NCBI RefSeq assembly: GCF_000739655.1
Contig: NZ_BATR01000004.1
Coordinates: 1 to 32,761, forward strand
Reading direction: 5' to 3'
From: Verrucomicrobium sp. BvORR106
GTDB lineage: Bacteria > Verrucomicrobiota > Verrucomicrobiia > Verrucomicrobiales > Verrucomicrobiaceae
Length of the DNA: 32,761 nt
Both the position numbers and the translations under genes were made by a program. The notes under the pieces are model-generated. The model did not search any database and was not told the origin of the DNA. It saw only the letters and a program-made list of their open reading frames with translations. Below, one piece after another: positions 1 through 8,834 of the stretch. Each line of letters opens with the position of its first letter. The stretch's first letter is position 1.

Positions 1-17
1 GTTTAGTTTTAGATATT

Positions 18-163
18 GAGGGCTGTAGGCCCGACGTCATTCAGGGATGCTCGTCGTGGGCGGGCTTGATGAGGCCGGGCCTTCAGCCCTCAAGAGTTTT
101 TTGGTCATCTATTCCTTGGGCGTTGCCCAAGGCTGCTATCACGCCGAGCCTTCGGCCCTCCTG
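18..163. repeat. REP-like palindromic intergenic element
   Basis: Positions 18-33 (GAGGGCTGTAGGCCCG) and 76-91 (CGGGCCTTCAGCCCTC) are inverted copies with one mismatch, so the stretch can fold into one long stem. A second perfect hairpin, CTTGGGC-GTT-GCCCAAG, follows at 115-131, and a third GC-rich one (GCCGAGCCTTCGGC) lies near 152-165. The arrangement looks like the REP/BIME-type elements scattered between genes in many Verrucomicrobia. No open reading frame here looks like a protein. Nothing else is recognisable up to the gene end at 297 apart from the solitary IS end at 243-258. Confidence 0.7.
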
Positions 164-242
164 AAGTGGCATTCCTACCACCGGTATGGCGGATGCACCG
201 TCGCGACTTCGACCTCACCAAGGCAAAACAACGAGACTCTCC

Positions 243-258
243 TTTTCCCTGATGGCAT
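243..258. repeat. Solitary IS4-family end (remnant)
   Basis: TTTTCCCTGATGGCAT here is identical to the outer part of the right terminal repeat of the IS element at 11346-11364 and to the complement of its left end at 9909-9927. No transposase lies beside it in the window. It is either a remnant of an earlier insertion or a one-ended leftover. The match is short, so chance or shared ancestry with another repeat is not fully excluded. Confidence 0.5.
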
Positions 259-296
259 CAGATGTTGCCGCCCATCCGGCATCGTCCGTCGCACGA

Positions 297-722
297 TCAC
301 AAAGCCTTTCCGGGAAGCTTATCTGCAGGGCGCTCAGCGGCGCGGGAATCAATGACCGCCACTTTCTTGTTGGAAAAGACCAAAAAAATGATGCGGCAAT
401 AGTGCTCTCCACCGTTCGTGTTCAGGCTATCAGAGCTGCGTTGGTACGTGACCATGGTGCAGGGGCCGTCACCGAAATGCTTCACGAGGTCTTCTCTAAG
501 CTCCTTCCGGTTGTCGCTGGGAAACGTTTCGGTGACCTTCTTCCCGCGTTTGAGTATGGGCATGACCTCAAACACACCAGGGTTCCACTTCCCTGAAACA
601 AACGCCGTTTGGGCAGCAGCCAGGGCTTGCTCATCGGAAAGCTCATCACTCGGCTGCTGGCCGCTACAAATGCCGGCACAGAACAGCAAGGCGAACAACA
701 GCAAGGCCGGGACGTTTTTCAT
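297..722 (-). CDS. Small secreted protein of unknown function
   Basis: I do not recognise this protein of about 141 residues. It opens with a clear signal peptide: MKN, then a hydrophobic run rich in Leu, Ala and Phe ending near Gly-Gln-Gln. The cysteines in that run (FCAGIC) do not form a proper lipobox, so export followed by ordinary signal-peptidase cleavage is more likely than lipidation. The mature part is hydrophilic and mixed charge, with two further cysteines that could pair in the periplasm. An in-frame ATG at 737 would add five residues (MIDAL). I prefer 722 because it gives the classic short basic start of a signal peptide. Neither start has a good Shine-Dalgarno site. It stands alone, with spacers on both sides. 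Confidence 0.6.
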   Translation of the reverse strand: MKNVPALLLFALLFCAGICSGQQPSDELSDEQALAAAQTAFVSGKWNPGVFEVMPILKRGKKVTETFPSDNRKELREDLVKHFGDGPCTMVTYQRSSDSLNTNGGEHYCRIIFLVFSNKKVAVIDSRAAERPADKLPGKAL

Positions 723-884
723 AAGGGCATCAATCAATCATCGAAAAAATCGAGCATTGGTCAATCCCTGAGTCACCCACCCACCCGTCAAAGGTCAGAT
801 TGCCTTCATTCAAACGACCAAGACAGGGAGAGACGTCACCCTCTCCCCATCTTGTCAATCTGATCCAAATCTTGTTAATCCGGT

Positions 885-1562
885 CTAGTTACCAAGATTC
901 AAATACTCGCTCAGCGTGTAGTTCATCGCCCGGCGCACGGGCGGGAAGTTCCCGGCCAGACGCAGGAGCACATCGTGCAGGGCGAACTCCTGCGACAGCA
1001 CATGCCGACTTGCGGCGTCCAGATGGCTCACCACGACTTGCTCGTAGTAATTCACATCTGGAGCACCACGGCGCTCGGCGCGCCGGTGCAGGAACGAGGG
1101 GAACAGGCACGTGAGCACGAGGAACTGGTTGGCGCACTGGATGTGGATGAAGAACTTCTCGCGGCTGCGGGCATTCTCCAGCGCCTGCACATAGTCAATG
1201 CTGTAGAGCCCTTCAGCCTCGGCTTTCTCCGCACACCCTCGCGATCCCGAGAGGCCGAAGTCCGAGCAGACCACCGCCATGTAGTCGGCCACCTCGATGT
1301 CATCCACCCCGATGCGCTTCAACGTGTGTCGCACCGTCACCAGGAAGAAGAGCTCCGGGGAGACCATGGCCGCCTGTCGTCCCATCAACAGCGCCTCAAA
1401 GAGCCGGGGTTGATCAACAACGAAACGTACCGCGTCCGGATCGTCAGCCAGGGAGGCGAGACTGTTGCGGCTGCCTTCAGTGAGGGCCAGACAACGTCCG
1501 ATGAACTCCCAGTCCGCCGGGGTGAAACGATACCAACAACCAGTTCGAGGAAACCTCATCAT
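885..1562 (-). CDS. Conserved-looking hypothetical protein, about 225 residues
   Basis: No family is recognised. The frame can extend up to a TTG at 1655, but the sequence becomes protein-like only from the paired ATG codons at 1562 and 1559 (MMRFPRTGCWYRF), so I start there. The protein is soluble-looking and mostly helical in composition. It has no signal peptide or membrane segment, and contains aromatic-rich stretches and four cysteines with no metal-binding spacing. It ends close to a spacer (738-884) that holds degenerate copies of a CATCTTGT-AATC type motif and no gene. It is divergent from the DCC-family gene at 1739. Function is unknown; the coding call rests on even composition and length. 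Confidence 0.6.
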   Translation of the reverse strand: MMRFPRTGCWYRFTPADWEFIGRCLALTEGSRNSLASLADDPDAVRFVVDQPRLFEALLMGRQAAMVSPELFFLVTVRHTLKRIGVDDIEVADYMAVVCSDFGLSGSRGCAEKAEAEGLYSIDYVQALENARSREKFFIHIQCANQFLVLTCLFPSFLHRRAERRGAPDVNYYEQVVVSHLDAASRHVLSQEFALHDVLLRLAGNFPPVRRAMNYTLSEYLNLGN

Positions 1563-1738
1563 ATGGATGGAATTGGTTAGACACGAAGTTCTCAAGCATG
1601 GGGTATGCCAGATCTCTTCGGCATGTTGGACGAGGGAACCCTTCCAGTTGTTCAAGCGTTGACGCAGAATCGTTTACAGCCCCTCCCTCCTGCAGATTGA
1701 TTTGCAGAATCGAGAAAAGAGGGTGATCTTGGGTTCCC

Positions 1739-2173
1739 GTGAGCGACTCCCCCCCTCCCGTTCCTGCCGGGCAATCTGCCAGCCCGGTGGTCCTTTTTGA
1801 CGGCGTTTGCAATCTCTGCGCCTGGGCGGTGCAGTTCATCATCAGCCGCGATCCCGCCGGGAAGTTCCGCTTTGCCTCGCTCCAGTCCGACACGGGACGC
1901 CGCCTCATGGAGGAGCACGGCCTGAACCCTGGGCAGCTCGACAGCTTTGTGCTGGTGGAAGACGGACGGGCCTACACGGAGAGCACCGCGGCGCTAAAAG
2001 TGAGCCGCCATCTCTCGGGCCTCTGGCCAATCTGTCATATTTGTATTATTCTGCCGCACTTTGTGCGCGATCCCCTGTACCGGTTCATCGCCCGCAATCG
2101 TTACCGCTGGTTCGGCAAAAAGGACTCCTGCCTCATGCCCACCCCGGAACTGCGGGCGAGATTTCTGACCTGA
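1739..2173 (+). CDS. DCC-family (DUF393) thiol-disulfide oxidoreductase
   Basis: The 144-residue protein has the family signature near its start: Phe20-Asp21-Gly-Val-Cys24-Asn-Leu-Cys27, that is DxxCxxC, giving the DCC family its name. Family members are small thioredoxin-fold proteins predicted to exchange disulfides; a specific substrate is not established. Length is normal for the family. Later family-typical segments are also visible, such as a FASLQS-like strand after the first helix, the ESTAAL segment (residues 81-86) and an R-Y-R-W-F-G-K tail. The start is a GTG with a purine-rich GAGGG stretch about 18 bases upstream. The short Pro/Ser-rich N-terminus before residue 16 is not part of the fold. 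It is transcribed toward the heme-protein gene, 57 bp away. Confidence 0.85.
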   Translation: MSDSPPPVPAGQSASPVVLFDGVCNLCAWAVQFIISRDPAGKFRFASLQSDTGRRLMEEHGLNPGQLDSFVLVEDGRAYTESTAALKVSRHLSGLWPICHICIILPHFVRDPLYRFIARNRYRWFGKKDSCLMPTPELRARFLT

Positions 2174-2230
2174 CGGTGCCAAAGTGCCCGGCCCTGATCA
2201 AATTCTCACATTCCGCATTCTGATACAAGA

Positions 2231-5200
2231 ATGCTCGGCGTCCGGCGTATCCCTGCCATGCCGAGACTAGTTCCGTTTCTCCTTTGCACCCCCATTTTGA
2301 GCGCCGCGCTCCTGGCGCAAGCCCCCGCCGCCGATGCTGACGGCCAGCCCCCCGCAGGCAATGACGAAGTGCGGAAGATCATGGAGACCTTCACCGGCAG
2401 AGGGACGCTCAAGGACGGCACACCACCGACACCGCCCAAGGAGGCCCTGAGCAAGTTCCAGCTCCGCAAGGGGCTCACGATCGATCTGATGGCTTCCGAG
2501 CCGGGTGTGGAGCAGCCTCTCTGCATGACCTGGGACTCCCGTGGCCGGCTCTGGGTCACGCTTTACCGCCAGTACCAGTTCCCCGCCGGGCTGAAGATTG
2601 TGAAGTATGACCAGCACCTCCGGGCTGTCTTTGACCGAGTGCCGGAACCGCCGCCCAAGGGTCCCAAGGGGGCCGACAAGGTGGTGGTGCTGGAGGATAC
2701 CAACGGCGACGGGGAGCTGGACTCCCAGAAGACCGTGATCGAGGGCCTGAACATCGCCACCTCCGCCCTGGGGGGGATGGCGGCATCTGGGTGATGAATC
2801 CACCCTACCTGCTCTTCTACCCCGATGCGAACCGGGACGACGTGCCCGATGGCGATCCCGAGGTGCATCTGAGCGGCTTCGGCCTGGAGGACACACACGC
2901 CGTGGCCAACAGCCTGCGCTTTGGCCCGGATGGCTGGCTCTACGGCGCCAACGGCAGCACCACCACGGGGAACGTCAGCAGCAAGGTGAGCAAGAACGTG
3001 AAGTGGGAGGGCCAGTGCCTGTGGCGCTACCACCCCGGCACGCATGTCTTTGAAATCTACGGCGAAGGCTCGGGCAACCCGTTCAGCTTGGAGATCGATG
3101 CGAAGGGGCGCTACTTCGCCAGCACCAACGGCAGCCAGCGCGGCATGCACTATGACCAGGGCATGTACGGGGAGAAGAACTTCGGCAAACACGGGCCGCT
3201 CACGAACTCGTACGCCTTTGGCTGGTTCCCCCACATGGAAACCAAGGGCGACGGCAAGCGCTTCTCCCAAGCGATCTGCGTGTACGACGGCGACCTCATG
3301 GCCGACACGCTGGGCGGGCGCTACATCGCGGCCAACTCGCTCCAGAACATGATCTATGTCAGCCAGTTGGTTCCTACCACCTCCACCTTCCGTGCCGAGG
3401 ATGAACCGCCGCTGCTCACCAGCTCGGACCGCTGGTTCCGCCCGGTGGACTGCAAGGTGGGCCCCGATGGTGGCATCTACCTGGCCGACTGGTATGACAC
3501 CCGCCTGAGCCACGTGCGCCCGGTGGATGACTGGCACAAGACGAGCGGACGCATCTACCGCATCCGCCCTGAGGACAAGAAGCCAGTGCTGAAACCCTTC
3601 GATCTGCATACGGCTCCCCCAGCAGAGCTGCTGGCGAAGCTCGACCACCCGAACCGCTGGTTCCGGCAGCAGGCCGCGCTGGAGCTGGGCTGGAGGAAGG
3701 AGAGCAGCGTGCTGGCGGCGGTGAAGGCCAAAGCCCTCGATCCCAAAAATGCGCACGCCTTTGATGCGCTCTCCGCCCTGCTGATGTTGGGCGGGCTGGA
3801 GGAGGAAACGGCGCTGGATTTGCTGCGCCATCCGGATCCCTATGTGCGCCGGTGGACCGTGCACAGCCTCGGTGATCGCGGCAATCTCAGCACCCAGACG
3901 GTGGCAGCGATGAAACAACTCGCTGCAACCGATCCGCACCCTGAGGTGCGAACCCAGCTCCTCAGCAGTGCCACACGGTTGCCGACGGAAGCCTGCCTGG
4001 CCATCACGCATGCCAGCCTGCTGCGGGCCGATGCCGCAGAAGATGCGCGCCTGCCGCTCATGATCTGGTGGGCGGTGGAGAGCAAGGCGGTGTCAGATCG
4101 CGAGGCGGTGCTGGCACTGCTCAAGGACGAGCAACTCTGGACTCAGCCCGTCGCCCAGAAGCAGGTGATTACCCACCTCGCCCAACGCTGGGCGATGGCC
4201 GGCGGCCCGGAGAACTACGATGCTTGCGCCAAACTGCTGGCCCTGGCCAAGAGTGAGAGGAATCGCTCGCTCGTGGTCGAGGGCATTGCCGCCGCGTTTG
4301 AAGGCGGCAAGATGCCGGAACTCCCCCCCGCTATTCAGGAGCCCATGCAGGCCTTCCTCAAGAGCCGTCTAGACACCGATCTGGGTCTGGCGGTGAAGGC
4401 CGGGAATGCCGAGGCTGCCACCAAGGCACTGAAGATTGTGCAGGACAAGACCGCCCCCACGGAGAAGCGCGCCGCGCTGATCCAGGCGCTGGCCGATACC
4501 GGCAACGCCGCCGTGGTGCCCGCGATGCTGAGCATTCTGAGTGACGCGAGCAGCACCGGCCTAAAGAAGGCTGTACTGCCGCTGGCAGCGAAGTTCGACG
4601 AGCGGCGACTGCCCCAGGCGGTGATCAAGGGATATGAGTCCCGCTATGCCGGTGACAAGACCTTGCGCGATGCCGCTCATCGCATGCTCATCAGCCGCCG
4701 TGAATGGGCCAGCCTCTTCCTCAAGGAAGTGGATGAATGGCGCATCAAGAGCGCTGATGTGGCTCCCGATGTGGTGAGCCAGCTCGCCGCGTATTCAGCA
4801 CCGGAGTTCGACGCCCCTATCAAGAAACACTGGCCACCGAAGAGCGCCGCCCTGACTGACAGCCAGAAGCAGGCGGACCTGCAGCGTATCAAGGCCGCGC
4901 TGGCAGGTGGCACCGGAGATGTCGAGAAAGGCAAGGTGCACTACGCCCAACGCTGCGCCGTCTGCCATACGCTCTTCAATGAAGGCGGCAAGATCGGCCC
5001 CGATCTCACAGGCTATGAGCGCGGCAATGTCGAGTTCTGGCTCACCGGTGTGCTCGCCCCCAGCATTGAGATTCGCGAAGGATTCGGCGCCTACATCGCC
5101 AAGCTCAAGAACGGCCAGGTGATGATGGGCATCATGGAGAAGCAGGACGCCGGCGGGGTCACCCTCAAGGACATGGCCGGTCAGCGCCACACCGCCAGGA

Positions 5201-5319
5201 CCGAGGAACTGGAGAGCCTCGAAGCCTCCCCAATGTCGATGATGCCAGAAGGCCTGTTCGGGGGCATGAGCGACGCCGATCTGCGGGACTTCTTTGCCTA
5301 TCTGATGAAGGAAAGCTGA
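2231..5319 (+). pseudogene. PVC-type beta-propeller/HEAT/c-heme protein, frameshifted
   Basis: Two overlapping frames (2231-2794 and 2791-5319) together encode a secreted protein of the putative membrane-bound dehydrogenase/Pirellula-Verrucomicrobium heme-binding type. Adding one G to the G7 run at 2770-2776 joins them into about 1029 residues, reading GLNIATSALGG then DGGIWVMNPPYLLFY across the junction, as expected for the family. Order: signal peptide (about 1-30), seven-bladed propeller-like dehydrogenase domain with FGPDGWLYGANG and VGPDGGIYLADWYD motifs, HEAT-like helical repeats, then a mono-heme cytochrome c domain with CAVCH at 4954-4968 (about residue 909) and a later GPDLTGYERGN segment. 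The C-terminus (MSDADLRDFFAYL) is also typical. The family is thought to oxidise sugars or alcohols in the periplasm; the substrate is unknown. The break may be a sequencing error, real decay or slippage at the G run. Confidence 0.88.
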
Positions 5320-5424
5320 GGGACGGTAGTTCGGTGATTCAGTAAATCGGTAAACCAGTGGATTGCCTGAGCCGACTGGATGTTAAACTCCTCCTTTACA
5401 GGTGGAACGGAGAGGGTTGGAGTA

Positions 5425-5438
5425 CCGCCTTTAGGCGG
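5425..5438. repeat. Short hairpin repeat CCGCC-TTTA-GGCGG
   Basis: This perfect hairpin lies in the 215-bp spacer after the heme-protein gene, within the phrase GTTGGAGTACCGCC. A related phrase, GTTGGAGTTCCGCGGC, recurs near 21084. It belongs to the dispersed palindrome class seen through the window. It could help end transcription, but no T-run follows. Confidence 0.45.
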
Positions 5439-5534
5439 CTCAGGAAACAACCCTCCCAGGATATCCCGTGCCCCCCGGCGAACTGACTTGCTCCTCACAG
5501 TTGCCTTTCGGAGAAAATCCGCCACCATCGCGCC

Positions 5535-7091
5535 ATGCGTTGGTGGCTCCCTCTCCCATCCACTTTGGCCCTCCTGCTTCCCTGCCTGGTCACGCTCAAC
5601 TCCGTCTCCCAGTCGCTGGCGCAGGCCCCGGGGGTCGCCCCAGATCCCAAGTTCGCCGTTGAGCGGACGCCATCCCCTGCCGAGATCTCGGCTTTCTTTG
5701 ACGCCATCGAAGAAGGCGATGCCACGGCGGTCACCCGCCAACTGGACGCCGGCATGTCCCCAGACATCACTGATGCCAAGGGGGTGAACGCGCTCTACTT
5801 CGCCTGTGACAAGGAGCGGCCCAAGATTGCACAGCTACTGATCGCCCGTGGCGCGAACGTGAATCTCACACCCAGGCACGGCAGCACCGCGTTGCAGGTC
5901 TCGATTTACCGGGGATTTGACTCCTATGAGCTGAAGCCCGCAGAAGGATACCCGGAACTCATCAAGACCTTGCTGGCCAAGGGGGCGGACGTGAATGCGG
6001 CGGATGGGGAGGGCAACACACCGCTGATCGCTGCGGCAGAGAAGGACGATGTGGCCACCCTGAACCTCCTCCTGGAGCGCGGCGCGGACCTGAGCCACAC
6101 CAACGAGAACGGCTGGACGGCGCTTGATCGCGCCGTGAGTTATCGCCGTCGCACCATTGCCCGCAAGCTGGTGGCCGCCGGAGCCCCACTGGATGAGGCA
6201 CAGCAGCAACATCTGGCCAACTATCAGTTTGCCCGCCGGGCAGGCGGCTGGTTTCCGGTGATCTTGGTAGGCAGCTTTGTCCTGGCTTCCTTCATGCACC
6301 AGCGATTCAAGGCCCTGCCGAAGCCCGCTGAGACGCCAGGCGGTGGCGACAGCCTGCCCAACCTGCAGCCGCTCAAGTGCAACGCTTGCGGCGGCAGCGC
6401 GTCTCTGAGGCCAGGCAAGGCCACCTGCTCCCATTGTCACGAGCCCGTCCCCGTGCCGGAGGACTATATGGAGACGCTGAAGCTCCGCGAGCGTACCTTC
6501 AAGCTGCTGAAGAAAGCCGGGCTCCTGTGGAAGCGGGTGAGGCTGCTGTCCGTGGCACCCATCCGCTGGACCCTCTGGATCGCCGCCGGCTGGTTCGTCT
6601 GGCGCATGTCGAAAGGGTTGTTTCCTCACTTCGTCCGGGATGCGCTTTATGATCTCATGACTTTCGCGGGCACCATGGCCTGGGCCCTGGGGGTGCTGGC
6701 CATGTCCGCCATCGCCATTGCCCTGGCGGGCTATGCCCTCTATCTGGCCTGTGTCCGCGCCACACTGCCGGATCTGCCTGTGCAGAGGGCAGCTAATGGC
6801 CAAGAAGAGGATGTGCCCTGTCCGAACTGCGGCGGCTCAGTGAACCTGCAACCTGCGGACCTTGTCGGCGTCTGTGGCTACTGCGGCAGCGAGACCTATC
6901 GCACCGCCCTGGCCCGCGAAGCGCGGTCCGCAGCGACCGAGGAGAAACACGCCGCCGCCACCTCCCTGCACCAGGCGATGGCACGGATCTATGAGATGCG
7001 GGAGACTGCTGCGCTGGCAGTGCCGATGGCGATCCTGGCAATCGGGTTCGGGCTGGTGCTGGTGTTATATGTGGTGCTGTTGTTTGTGTGA
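5535..7091 (+). CDS. Ankyrin-repeat membrane protein with two zinc ribbons
   Basis: The 518-residue protein combines domains in an order I do not recognise as a named family. Residues 1-31 form a signal peptide ending near SLAQA. Residues about 48-225 hold ankyrin repeats, with ANVNLTPRHGSTALQ, ADVNAADGEGNTPLI and ADLSHTNENGWTALD marking successive units. A membrane segment follows at about 240-258, then zinc ribbon 1 (Cys282, 285, 298, 301). A basic helical stretch and two membrane segments (about 343-360 and 378-410) lead to zinc ribbon 2 (Cys429, 432, 447, 450), an Ala/Glu-rich coil-like region, and a C-terminal membrane segment to the end. If the signal is cleaved, the ankyrins sit outside and both ribbons fall on the cytoplasmic side, a self-consistent topology. 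It stands alone. A scaffold or membrane sensor is only a guess. Confidence 0.82.
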   Translation: MRWWLPLPSTLALLLPCLVTLNSVSQSLAQAPGVAPDPKFAVERTPSPAEISAFFDAIEEGDATAVTRQLDAGMSPDITDAKGVNALYFACDKERPKIAQLLIARGANVNLTPRHGSTALQVSIYRGFDSYELKPAEGYPELIKTLLAKGADVNAADGEGNTPLIAAAEKDDVATLNLLLERGADLSHTNENGWTALDRAVSYRRRTIARKLVAAGAPLDEAQQQHLANYQFARRAGGWFPVILVGSFVLASFMHQRFKALPKPAETPGGGDSLPNLQPLKCNACGGSASLRPGKATCSHCHEPVPVPEDYMETLKLRERTFKLLKKAGLLWKRVRLLSVAPIRWTLWIAAGWFVWRMSKGLFPHFVRDALYDLMTFAGTMAWALGVLAMSAIAIALAGYALYLACVRATLPDLPVQRAANGQEEDVPCPNCGGSVNLQPADLVGVCGYCGSETYRTALAREARSAATEEKHAAATSLHQAMARIYEMRETAALAVPMAILAIGFGLVLVLYVVLLFV

Positions 7092-7284
7092 TACAGGTTC
7101 GTAGTGCTTGGTGCTTCGTGCTTGGTTCAGAGGCTTCGGAAGTTGGTTTGTAGCTCAAACTTTAGTTTGCCTCAGAAGACAATGGTCAAGTCCGACATCA
7201 ACGCGCTATGACACCATGCCCTGACCGCGCAAGCGAGGAACTCCACCCTCGCTGGCGGCATAGAAGGGAGTAAGTGTAATCTCC
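7092..7284. repeat. Degenerate intergenic repeat tract
   Basis: This spacer holds a short tandem of GTGCTTGG-type units (about 7101-7123), a hairpin CAAACT-TT-AGTTTG (about 7157-7170), and no believable gene. Both motifs resemble low-complexity spacer sequence common in related genomes. It marks the left edge of the lower-GC accessory stretch. Confidence 0.4.
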
Positions 7285-7713
7285 CTACAAGGGCAAAAGA
7301 TTGATCTGCTGAAATTTGTCCGACAGCGGACAGAAGAAGTCCCCGGTGTGATCGACCTCGATACTGTTAAGCTGCCAGTTCGAAAACTTGACCATGATCG
7401 CCCCAATCTCCTGCCCGCCATCAAAGCCGATCATGATGGCGCGTCCCGTCTCCCCCTCCGGAAATTGCACCTCATCCCAATAGTTGATCAGCCAGAGCGC
7501 TTCATCGTAGCTCGTCGCAACTCTTGCGTCCACGAGGGCATCGGAGACAACACGAAGGATTTTGGGCCAGCGTTCCAGCGCTTCCTGGATCAGTGGAAGC
7601 GTGTGAAGAGATTCGCGAGGGAGGCCGTACGGCGAGAAATAGCGGACGGAGTTGACGAGTGCAGAGCGGTCGTTGTTCATCGCGCATGATTTGTTGTGAA
7701 GTCTATTGCTCAC
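7285..7713 (-). CDS. Unknown small protein, last gene of a three-gene unit
   Basis: The 142-residue protein matches no family I know. It is soluble-looking, without signal peptide or membrane segment. Its GTG start overlaps the stop of the upstream gene in a GTGA arrangement, which is typical of translational coupling and is why I favour 7713. A later ATG at 7680 (MNNDRSALV) is a credible alternative. The middle contains an acidic/aromatic stretch (YDEALWLINYWDEVQFPEGETGRAIMIGFD) whose style resembles small SMI1/SUKH or immunity-type proteins, but I cannot show homology. Base composition is lower in GC than the core genes around it. With its two upstream partners it looks like an acquired unit. 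Confidence 0.65.
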   Translation of the reverse strand: MSNRLHNKSCAMNNDRSALVNSVRYFSPYGLPRESLHTLPLIQEALERWPKILRVVSDALVDARVATSYDEALWLINYWDEVQFPEGETGRAIMIGFDGGQEIGAIMVKFSNWQLNSIEVDHTGDFFCPLSDKFQQINLLPL

Positions 7714-8132
7714 GGCTGCGATGGTGGCTCCAGACGAGAGTGTTCTCGATCTGACGCCAGCACCATGCTCCTGGCAACAACGAAACCCGCCACACCGTAG
7801 CTGGAGGCAATGTGCCAGACTTTCAACCCATGCCTCTGCACAAGGTCAGGCAAACTGTCCTCTGCGCCCTCAGTTCTGGGCCAGCCATATTCTTTGAGCC
7901 GCTTGAAGAGATCGCCAAAACTATTCACTTCCTGGTCGATGCCCGAATCCTCGATATCAAAGATGATGTCGTGCCCCAGAACTGACTCGACGTGATGCGT
8001 CCACACGTCGTAGAACCACACGTCCGTAAACTCAGCCGGAGTATTGTGCGGATAGCACGTCCGAAGCACCAGAGTGGAAGTTCGCGCATCAAACTCATAC
8101 CCGTAGAGATAGTTGTCATGGACAGAAGGCAT
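7710..8132 (-). CDS. Unknown small protein, middle gene of the unit
   Basis: The 140-residue product begins MPSVHDNYLYGYEFD. The frame is open further upstream, to 8405, but that extension is antisense-like, arginine/proline-rich, and overlaps the membrane-protein gene. The ATG at 8132 sits just after that gene's stop and is the natural start. The protein is acidic and aromatic-rich (FTDVWFYDVWTHHVES, IIFDIEDSG) with no signal or membrane segment. The style resembles single-domain immunity or accessory proteins, but no toxin or secretion gene is present to support that. Its stop overlaps the GTG of the next gene by four bases, so the three genes are probably co-transcribed and coupled. Confidence 0.65.
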   Translation of the reverse strand: MPSVHDNYLYGYEFDARTSTLVLRTCYPHNTPAEFTDVWFYDVWTHHVESVLGHDIIFDIEDSGIDQEVNSFGDLFKRLKEYGWPRTEGAEDSLPDLVQRHGLKVWHIASSYGVAGFVVARSMVLASDREHSRLEPPSQP

Positions 8133-8134
8133 GG

Positions 8135-8727
8135 TCAATTTGGCTCGATCGGACGCTTTTTTTGCTCTGCGAATACTCGGGGGCTTTTTGTCGGAAGATA
8201 GGGCCCCTTCAGGGGAAACAGCTCCAATGGCCTTGCAAGATCGGCTGTAGTAGCAGGTGCACGACGAACAAGGATGGGAGCCCTGGGCCTGTCTGACACG
8301 AGATCTTGCGGGAGGCGGCGGAGAAGCAAGAAGAATGACAGCAAGATCCCAGCGGCAGCCAAGGGCCCAAGGCCGTACGTCTCCACGTAGTTTTTGATCG
8401 TCCACGCCAGCCCAGAGGATGAGCGCCCCATGGCATCATCCACGATGTTGTAGCACCAATCCCCAACAACAAGGTCCCAGCAAGCAATCCGAAAATCGTG
8501 AGCCCATCTCGATGGCCAAACCACAAACTGGTTACCATGCTGTAGAGGAACAATCCCCCCAGCGCCGCCAAGGCGATAAATGGGATGCCCAACGGGAAAC
8601 TCGCAATCCCCAGAAGCAGAGACATGAGTGACAGACCACCCACCACCACACAGAGCGGCAAGATGACCACCATGCTGATGACGAACTTTCCTAGGTGAAT
8701 CTTCGCGTCTTGGCTTTCGTTCTTCAC
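8135..8727 (-). pseudogene. Four-helix membrane protein, frameshifted
   Basis: The N-terminal frame from ATG 8727 gives MKNESQDAKIHLGKFVIS followed by strongly hydrophobic segments. The C-terminal frame ending at 8135 gives another hydrophobic segment (GPLAAAGILLSFFLLLRRL) and a basic tail. Adding one base in the C4 run at 8461-8464 joins them into about 197 residues, reading AGTLLLGDWCYNIVDDAMGR across the join. The continuous product would have about four membrane segments (residues about 13-33, 36-58, 76-96 and 115-135) and a cytosolic Pro/Arg-rich tail. No family is recognised. It is the first gene of the compact minus-strand unit, with two bases between its stop and the next start. Confidence 0.62.
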
Positions 8728-8834
8728 GGCGGATCAATCCCTGTTTCTGCATACGGTAGTGTGAAGCAGATCTGAGGGCAAGGAACTTGCCAGATCAAGA
8801 CCGCCTTCCTGTCCGCATGAGAATCAGTGAGCTT

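Noticed and set aside
297-722. Lipoprotein signal in the small secreted protein
   Set aside because: Neither cysteine is preceded by a proper lipobox.
2563-4011. A 482-residue minus-strand open frame opposite the heme-protein gene
   Set aside because: It has shadow composition and lies wholly antisense to a gene with clear domains.
8135-8752. A single 205-residue frame as the whole membrane protein gene
   Set aside because: Its N-terminal half is polar and unlike a membrane protein, whereas the other frame from 8727 supplies the hydrophobic helices; a frameshift joins the correct halves.
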